A stretch of 10,272 bases of DNA from an uncultured Mogibacterium sp. Lineage in GTDB: Bacteria > Bacillota_A > Clostridia > Peptostreptococcales > Anaerovoracaceae. The stretch covers positions 1 through 10,272 of the forward strand of contig NZ_CALHTQ010000188.1 of the NCBI RefSeq assembly GCF_938039775.1, read 5' to 3'. This document shows, in pieces, positions 5,680-10,272 of the stretch. A program made the translations under genes and the position numbers. Each line of letters begins with the position of its first letter. Position 1 is the stretch's first letter. The notes beneath the pieces were generated by a model. It saw only the letters and a list, made by a program, of their open reading frames with translations. It ran no database searches and was not told the origin of the DNA.

Positions 5680-7041
5680 ATGAGTATTGTTGATAACAAA
5701 ACACTTGATCCGAATCTCGTAGTCGGTGTCAATGAAGACCTACAGCCGACAAAGAGTCGTATCATGGGATCGCTATCTTATACAGCGTCATTCCTTGGCG
5801 GCTGCGTATCTATCGGAACATTCTCTATGGGTTCAGCTCTTATCGGAGTGCTAACAATCACACAGGCTATCCTAGCTATGGCTATCGGATGCGTGGTAAT
5901 TGCTATTGCACTTGTGCTTATCGGTAACGCTGGACATAAGTACGGCATGCCATACGTAGTACAGCTAAGATCAAGCTTCGGTAATACTGGTGTTAAGATA
6001 CCAGGGGTCTTAAGAGGACTTCCAGCTATCGTTTGGTTTGGATTCCAGTCATGGGTTGGAGCAGGAGCTATCAACAGCTGCTTCAAGATCCTATGGGGAT
6101 TCGATAATCTGCCAGTGGTATTCGGAGCATTCACACTACTACAGGTTGGTCTTGCAATCAAAGGTTTCCACGGTATCAAGTGGCTCGAGAACTTCTCTTG
6201 CGTATTCATCGTAGCAATCCTTGCTTACATGCTATACGTAGTAAAGACTAAGTTTGCTGTAGACATCAGCGCTTCTTTCGCAGATATTAATGGAACATGG
6301 GGAATGCCTTTCTGGGCCGCTACAACATCATTCCTTGGTATTTACTCGACTATGATCATCAACGCATCAGACTATGCGAGAAACCTCAAGGAAGATATCA
6401 AACCCGTTAAGACCGGATCGATTTACACAATCGCTATTCTACCTGTAACACTTTTCATGGGACTTATCGGACTACTTGTTACAGCAGCTACAGGAAATTC
6501 AGACCCAGTAGTTGTATTCTCAACAACTATGGGAAGCAAGTTCTTAACTGTTATCACACTACTGTTCATTGCATTTGCACAGGTTACTACTAACGTACTA
6601 AACAACATTGTTCCACCAGCTTACGTACTCATGGAGTCGTTCAAAATGAAGTGGTCACACGCTACTATGCTCGTTGGTATCCTATCTGTTTGTGTAATGC
6701 CTTGGAAGCTAGTTACAGCTGATTCGGCGGCAGGACTATCGATGTTTACAAAGATATACTCCGCATTCCTAGGACCTATCTTTGCGGTAATGGTTGTAGA
6801 CTACTACTTACTACGTAAGAGCACATTAGATATCAATACTCTCTATGATAAGCAGGGACCTTTTAAGGGAATCAACTGGGCTGCGATTATTTCAATCGCT
6901 GTAGGAGCTCTCGTATCGGTATTTGTTGTAGACCTATCGTGGTATGTCAGCCTCATTCCAACAGGATTGGCTTACTACCTACTGATGAAGTATCTTCCAT
7001 CTTCAAAGAGTTTCAGAACTGGAACAATCTTTGAAGACTAA
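5680..7041 (+). CDS. NCS1 family permease (allantoin/hydantoin type), copy 1
   Basis: A 453-residue membrane transporter of the nucleobase:cation symporter-1 (NCS1) family, which takes up hydantoins, allantoin, cytosine or uracil. About twelve hydrophobic segments are visible, starting near residue 33. Against the structurally known hydantoin transporter Mhp1, W119 and Q123 in the W-F-G-F-Q-S-W segment (TM3) match its W117 and Q121. N305 and N309 in T-N-V-L-N-N-I-V-P-P (TM8) match N314 and N318. The position of Mhp1 W220, which stacks on the ring, appears to be Y222 here. The A-S-D-Y segment in TM6 and the hydrophilic C-terminal tail ending S-F-R-T-G-T are shared with copy 2. AAGGAG at 5665-5670 supports the start. 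Coupling directly behind an allantoinase-like gene argues for allantoin or a related ureide as cargo. The mapping to Mhp1 is from memory. Confidence 0.82.
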   Translation: MSIVDNKTLDPNLVVGVNEDLQPTKSRIMGSLSYTASFLGGCVSIGTFSMGSALIGVLTITQAILAMAIGCVVIAIALVLIGNAGHKYGMPYVVQLRSSFGNTGVKIPGVLRGLPAIVWFGFQSWVGAGAINSCFKILWGFDNLPVVFGAFTLLQVGLAIKGFHGIKWLENFSCVFIVAILAYMLYVVKTKFAVDISASFADINGTWGMPFWAATTSFLGIYSTMIINASDYARNLKEDIKPVKTGSIYTIAILPVTLFMGLIGLLVTAATGNSDPVVVFSTTMGSKFLTVITLLFIAFAQVTTNVLNNIVPPAYVLMESFKMKWSHATMLVGILSVCVMPWKLVTADSAAGLSMFTKIYSAFLGPIFAVMVVDYYLLRKSTLDINTLYDKQGPFKGINWAAIISIAVGALVSVFVVDLSWYVSLIPTGLAYYLLMKYLPSSKSFRTGTIFED

Positions 7042-7086
7042 TAAAGAACTTAGTTAGAAATTGATTATATCATTTAATGAAGCAAT

Positions 7087-7113
7087 GGAGAGGTGTGATA
7101 TGCATCTCTCTCC
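7087..7113 (+). promoter_or_regulatory. Hairpin in the intercassette leader
   Basis: GAGAGGTG (7088-7095) pairs with CATCTCTC (7103-7110) with one G-U pair, plus an outer G-T pair at 7087/7111, around the loop TGATATG. No T run follows, so it is not an ordinary terminator. It contains the SD and the ATG of the mini-ORF at 7100. The alternative pairing of 7109-7113 with the allB2 SD (7126-7130) would exclude it. Confidence 0.45.
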
Positions 7114-7135
7114 GCTCATAATAAGGGAGGATTAG
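7100..7135 (+). CDS. Possible leader peptide, 11 codons
   Basis: An ATG at 7100 opens the short frame MHLSPLIIRED, which stops at TAG 7133-7135, two bases before the allB2 start codon at 7138. GGAGAGG at 7087-7093 is a good SD six bases before the ATG. Its stop lies beyond the allB2 SD, so a ribosome finishing it would be placed to re-initiate on allB2. The SD lies in the 5' arm and the ATG in the loop of the 7087-7113 hairpin. No run of one regulatory amino acid is present. It could be chance; there is no second example here to compare. Confidence 0.3.
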   Translation: MHLSPLIIRED

Positions 7136-7137
7136 AC

Positions 7138-8541
7138 ATGTATGATCTAATTATCAGGAACGGTAAACTAGTTACACCAGACCGCATCTACGAAGCAGAC
7201 ATAGCGGTTAAAGACGGTAAATATGCTGCATTCCTAGCTCCAGGAACAGAAGCTGAAGCTAAAGAGGTTATCGATGCAGATGGAAACCTTGTGTATCCGG
7301 GAATCATCGACTGCCACGCTCACCTAAATGAGCCTGGATTCGATTACAGAGAAGACTTTGAGACTGGTTCGAGAGCTGCTGCTGTAGCAGGCTGCACAAC
7401 TCTTATCGATATGCCTCTTAACAACGATCCTTCGCTGATGAACAAGGAAATCTTTAATCTCAAGATGAGCAAGATTACCAAGCATTCATACATTGATTTC
7501 GGTCTATGGGGAGGAATCGTAGGAGATTTCGATGACGATCCAGATTCAGTTCACAATAACTTAGCAGATCTCGAGAATCTCGAGAAGGCAGGCGTAGCTG
7601 CATTTAAGGGTTTTACTTGCCCTAATGGACCACTCTTCCCAACAGTTAACATGGGAAATGTTCGTGAGGCACTTGAGATTCTAAAACCATACAAGGCTCT
7701 TTGTGGATTCCACTGCGAGGAGTACGGTCAGGTTCTCGAGAGAGAGAAGAAAGCTAAGGCGATGACTGGTCTATCAAGACAGGAGAAAATTAGGGCATTC
7801 CTAGACTCTCACGATGTATGGACAGAGTATGTTGCTACTAAGAATGTAATCGATATGGCTAGAGCTACCGGCGGAAGAGTTCATATCTGCCATGTTAGCC
7901 ATCCAATGGTTGCACAGGTTGTTAAGGATGCTCAGCATGAGGGACTTCCAATTACTGCTGAGACTTGCCCACATTATCTAGGATTCTCTGAGGATTTCGT
8001 ATTCGAAAAGGGTGGTCCGGCTAAGTGCACACCTCCTCTAAGAACTAAAGATGATGTAGAGAAGCTGTGGGATTACGTGCTAGACGGAACTCTATCTTGC
8101 GTTGGTAGTGACCATTCGCCAGCTGCGGACGAAGAGAAGGACAACGAGTCAAGAGATATTTGGCAGGCGTGGGGCGGACTGAACGCTATACAGTTCTTCC
8201 TTCCAATGATGTTCGACATGGTTGTGCACCAGAGAAAGCTTTGCCCAAGTCTAATTGCTAAAGTTATGGACTACAATCCTGCAAAGGTGTTCGGTTTCTA
8301 CGGACAGAAGGGGGCATTCGAAATCGGCTTTGATGCTGACGCGGTAATTCTCGATCCAGAAAAGCCATGGAAGGTTGAACAGGAGAAGCTCTTTACTAAG
8401 GGGCACGTTACTTGCTTCAATGGTATAGAAGGTAAGGGTGCACCAACTTGCACAGTTATCCGTGGACGCGTTGTTGCAAAGGACGGTATGTATGTAGAAG
8501 ATGCTAAGGGCTTTGGAGAGTATGTAACACCTGTTAGATAA
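7138..8541 (+). CDS. allB: Allantoinase-like cyclic amidohydrolase, copy 2
   Basis: A 467-residue paralogue of the first hydrolase, recognisably similar along its whole length. The binuclear-metal ligands are conserved: H60, H62, K157 (A-F-K-G-F), H192, H252 (C-H-V-S) and D325 (S-D-H-S-P-A). A-W-G-G-L-N-A-I-Q lies at 344-352. It has the usual C-P-H-Y-L at 277-281. A roughly 10-residue acidic insertion (D-D-D-P-D-S, within about 130-141) precedes the bridging-lysine strand and accounts for the length difference. The loop after the lysine (T-C-P-N-G-P-L-F) also differs from copy 1. These loops help set substrate choice in cyclic amidohydrolases, so the two copies may prefer different enantiomers or ring compounds. 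GGGAGG at 7125-7130 fixes the start. It lies 96 bases after permease 1, without a terminator, so it is probably part of the same transcript. Confidence 0.82.
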   Translation: MYDLIIRNGKLVTPDRIYEADIAVKDGKYAAFLAPGTEAEAKEVIDADGNLVYPGIIDCHAHLNEPGFDYREDFETGSRAAAVAGCTTLIDMPLNNDPSLMNKEIFNLKMSKITKHSYIDFGLWGGIVGDFDDDPDSVHNNLADLENLEKAGVAAFKGFTCPNGPLFPTVNMGNVREALEILKPYKALCGFHCEEYGQVLEREKKAKAMTGLSRQEKIRAFLDSHDVWTEYVATKNVIDMARATGGRVHICHVSHPMVAQVVKDAQHEGLPITAETCPHYLGFSEDFVFEKGGPAKCTPPLRTKDDVEKLWDYVLDGTLSCVGSDHSPAADEEKDNESRDIWQAWGGLNAIQFFLPMMFDMVVHQRKLCPSLIAKVMDYNPAKVFGFYGQKGAFEIGFDADAVILDPEKPWKVEQEKLFTKGHVTCFNGIEGKGAPTCTVIRGRVVAKDGMYVEDAKGFGEYVTPVR

Positions 8542-8550
8542 TAGGTGTTA
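8525..8550 (+). other. Hairpin spanning the allB2 stop codon
   Basis: TAACACCT (8525-8532) and AGGTGTTA (8543-8550) form a perfect 8-bp stem with a 10-base loop that contains the TAA stop (8539-8541). An A-rich stretch follows, not T, so on the plus strand it is not a terminator. It may stabilise or process the transcript, or lower expression of the permease that follows. Confidence 0.45.
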
Positions 8551-8572
8551 AATAAAAAAGGGAGAACAATAA

Positions 8573-9943
8573 ATGAGTACAGAAAACAAGAATGTAAACA
8601 CCCCAAACAATGAGGGCGAGAGCATTAGACCGATTCCTTGGGAAAAACGTACCATGAGCTGGGGATCTAATACTATGCTATGGCTCGGTGGCTGTATTTC
8701 CATCGGAACTCTGGCTATGGGATCAGCTCAGATGGAGACAGGTCTTAACCTACTTCAGCTATTCCTTGCAGTACTACTTGGGTCTACTATCCTGGTAATC
8801 GGAATCGCTATGAATGACCAGTTCGGTTATAAGACTGGTGCACCTTATTCCATTCACCTCAAGAGTGCATATGGTACTAAGGGGAACGTGCTTCCATCGA
8901 TGATTAGAGGACTTCCTGCTATTGTGTGGTATGGATATCAGACTTGGCTTGGTGGTGCGGCTATCAACAACATTTCCAAGCTATTATTCCACTACGATAA
9001 TATCTGGCTATTCTTCATCCTATTCCAGATTGTGCAGATTCTTCTCTCAATCAAGGGCTTCAAGGGTGCAAAGTGGGTTGGAAACATCGGTGGTACTGTA
9101 ATCGTAATTGCGATGTTCTATCTGCTATATATCTGCATGACAACACAGTGGGATACTATCTCAGCTAATCTAATGCACAAGAGCGGCACATGGGGACTTC
9201 CATTCGTTGCTTCAGTTATCGCGTTCTTTGGAAATTCTACTACTGTAATGCTTAACGCTTCAGACTATTCACGTGAGATGAAGCAGGGATATAGCGCTCC
9301 AGTAAGAGGTCTTTCATACTTCATGGCGATGGTTCCAGCAACAGTAATGCTTGGAATTATCGGTGCTATGGCTTCAACAGCTACAGGAATCGCTAACCCA
9401 ATCAATGCATTTGCAGAGATGGTAGATAACAAGCTAGTGCTAGTAGTTACACTTGCGTTCATCATCTTCGCACAGCTTTCTACTAACCTTGCAAGTAACG
9501 TAATTCCGCCAGCATACGTATTTATGGATACTTTCAAGATGAAACACAGAACTGCAGTTATTCTAATCGGAATTCTAGCGGTTGCAACTTGCCCATGGAT
9601 CCTAACTAATGATAGCTCTGCAGCTGGACTTTCGCTATTTGTTAAGATTTACTCGGCGTTCTTTGCTCCAATCTTCGCTATCCTTATTGTTGACTACTTC
9701 ATTCTTCACAAGAGAAACTTCACTAAGGAGCAGCTAGACGATCTTTATGATCCAAATGGGTCAAAAGCTGGTGTAAACATGGCAGCTATCATTGCAACTG
9801 TAGTGGGTGCTGCAATCGGACTCTATAAGGTTGACCTTTCATTCTTCACAGCTACGATTCCTACAGGGGTTATCTATTACCTGCTAATGAAGAATATGAA
9901 GTCTTGTGAGAACTTCAGAAAAGGAACAACACTCGAGAAATAA
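8573..9943 (+). CDS. NCS1 family permease (allantoin/hydantoin type), copy 2
   Basis: A 456-residue paralogue of the first permease, with similar hydrophobic segments and a longer polar N-terminus (residues 1-29). The putative ring-binding residues W119, Q123 (W-Y-G-Y-Q-T-W), N305 and N309 (T-N-L-A-S-N-V-I-P-P) are kept at identical numbers. The position equivalent to the stacking tryptophan of Mhp1 is S222 rather than Y222, preceded by N221 instead of I221. This makes a different substrate range plausible. The C-terminal tail repeats the N-F-R-K-G-T pattern of copy 1. AAGGGAG at 8558-8564 lies eight bases before the start. It is the last gene of the probable operon: the transcript should end at 10010-10048. 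It most likely imports allantoin or a related hydantoin, but cytosine- or uracil-type cargo cannot be ruled out. Confidence 0.82.
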   Translation: MSTENKNVNTPNNEGESIRPIPWEKRTMSWGSNTMLWLGGCISIGTLAMGSAQMETGLNLLQLFLAVLLGSTILVIGIAMNDQFGYKTGAPYSIHLKSAYGTKGNVLPSMIRGLPAIVWYGYQTWLGGAAINNISKLLFHYDNIWLFFILFQIVQILLSIKGFKGAKWVGNIGGTVIVIAMFYLLYICMTTQWDTISANLMHKSGTWGLPFVASVIAFFGNSTTVMLNASDYSREMKQGYSAPVRGLSYFMAMVPATVMLGIIGAMASTATGIANPINAFAEMVDNKLVLVVTLAFIIFAQLSTNLASNVIPPAYVFMDTFKMKHRTAVILIGILAVATCPWILTNDSSAAGLSLFVKIYSAFFAPIFAILIVDYFILHKRNFTKEQLDDLYDPNGSKAGVNMAAIIATVVGAAIGLYKVDLSFFTATIPTGVIYYLLMKNMKSCENFRKGTTLEK

Positions 9944-10009
9944 ACGAGTGGCTATTATAATTACGGGATTTGCGAATAACATTCCTAAGATAGACTAAAA
10001 TGCATCAAA

Positions 10010-10048
10010 CCCATTCACTCAAATATTGAGTGAATGGGCTTTTGTTTT
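10010..10048 (+). terminator. Terminator of the allantoin cassette operon
   Basis: A perfect 11-bp stem (CCCATTCACTC at 10010-10020 with GAGTGAATGGG at 10028-10038) closes a seven-base loop. It is followed by CTTTTGTTTT. The T run is broken by a G but long enough. It lies 66 bases after the permease 2 stop; nothing else was seen in between. Confidence 0.85.
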
Positions 10049-10056
10049 GGTATAAT
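10048..10056 (+). promoter_or_regulatory. Extended -10 promoter of the macrodomain gene
   Basis: TGGTATAAT is a perfect extended -10 directly abutting the terminator T run. A conventional -35 would fall inside the terminator stem and is poor. Predicted start is near 10063, leaving a short leader with GGGGA at 10076-10080. Confidence 0.6.
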
Positions 10057-10086
10057 ATCTTTAAGTTGTGAAAGCGGGGAAAAGAT

Positions 10087-10272
10087 ATGAATGAAAAGAT
10101 GACACAAGCTGAGAGGTTAGATTTTCTAGTTGAGCAATTTAAAGCGGATTCTATAGATTATAAGGATTTGCAAACGCCAGGGGACGTTGTCGGAAAAAGG
10201 CGACTTCTTCGTTCGCTTATGAACATCCGCAGCCCTCGTCACATCGACGATTTAATTTTGAGAGTTCAAGAT
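10087..10272 (+). CDS. Protein-ADP-ribose hydrolase (zinc-dependent macrodomain), N-terminal part
   Basis: Only the first 62 codons are in the window; the frame stays open to the end. The segment M-T-Q-A-E-R-L-D-F-L, the G-K-R-R-L-L-R-S-L-M-N-I-R at about 37-49 and the final V-Q-D resemble the helical N-terminal extension of the bacterial zinc-dependent macrodomain hydrolases. These enzymes remove ADP-ribose from proteins and in some Gram-positive species accompany a SirTM sirtuin and a lipoylated GcvH-like carrier. The macrodomain and zinc ligands lie beyond the window, so the assignment rests on recall of the N-terminal pattern. GGGGA at 10076-10080 supports ATG 10087; an in-frame ATG at 10099 is possible but has a weaker site. 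It has its own promoter and is separate from the allantoin operon. Confidence 0.7.
   Translation, partial: MNEKMTQAERLDFLVEQFKADSIDYKDLQTPGDVVGKRRLLRSLMNIRSPRHIDDLILRVQD

Noticed and set aside
5778..6209. 143-codon minus-strand open frame opposite permease 1
   Set aside because: It is antisense to a conserved membrane transporter. It is explained by codon bias of the real gene and is low-complexity in composition, with no supporting SD.
8298..8606. 102-codon minus-strand frame across the hydrolase 2 and permease 2 junction
   Set aside because: It overlaps the ends of two well-supported genes and the hairpin between them, with no family resemblance.
9265..9537. 90-codon minus-strand frame opposite permease 2
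   Set aside because: Antisense shadow of the transporter, similar to the one opposite permease 1.
48..10038. Shared CCCATTC in the terminators at 48-86 and 10010-10038
   Set aside because: Only seven bases are shared and the remaining stems differ, so it is not evidence of a repeat family.

Overview
The window reads as a chromosomal segment of a low-to-moderate GC Gram-positive anaerobe, most likely a clostridial member of the Bacillota. The clues are strong purine-rich Shine-Dalgarno (SD) sites before every gene, extended -10 promoters (TGnTATAAT), a Bacillota-type lipobox, frequent AGA and CTA codons, and an N-terminal segment matching zinc-dependent macrodomain hydrolases. The species assignment is inference; no rRNA or other marker is present.

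Layout: (1) 1-94 holds a bidirectional terminator; 95-286 (-) is a small [2Fe-2S] Bfd-type protein. (2) 501-2297 (+) is a two-gene unit, a D-2-hydroxyacid dehydrogenase and a two-domain lipoprotein, closed by a strong terminator at 2299-2337. (3) 2379-2906 (-) is a small nitroreductase. (4) 3021-3965 (-) is a DUF2877 protein of the AllH/YlbF family. (5) A 304-base divergent regulatory region separates it from (6) 4270-9943 (+), two consecutive cassettes, each an allantoinase-like cyclic amidohydrolase followed by an NCS1-family permease. (7) A terminator at 10010-10048 runs straight into the promoter of a cut-off macrodomain (ADP-ribose hydrolase) gene at 10087.

The core is an uptake-and-ring-opening module for allantoin or a related hydantoin. 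The permeases would import the ring compound and the metal-dependent amidohydrolases would open it. The divergent DUF2877 gene fits the far end of ureide catabolism: AllH works with AllF and AllG in oxamate carbamoyltransferase, which captures carbamoyl phosphate from oxalurate. The steps between (allantoate amidohydrolase, ureidoglycolate dehydrogenase, AllF/AllG, carbamate kinase) are not in the window.

The most interesting aspects are the doubled hydrolase-permease cassette, with paralogues that keep the catalytic and core binding residues but differ at specificity positions; an SD-led 11-codon mini-ORF that stops 2 bases before the second hydrolase; and a cluster of TTGANC half-sites in the divergent control region. 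No mobile element, CRISPR array, tRNA or rRNA was seen.
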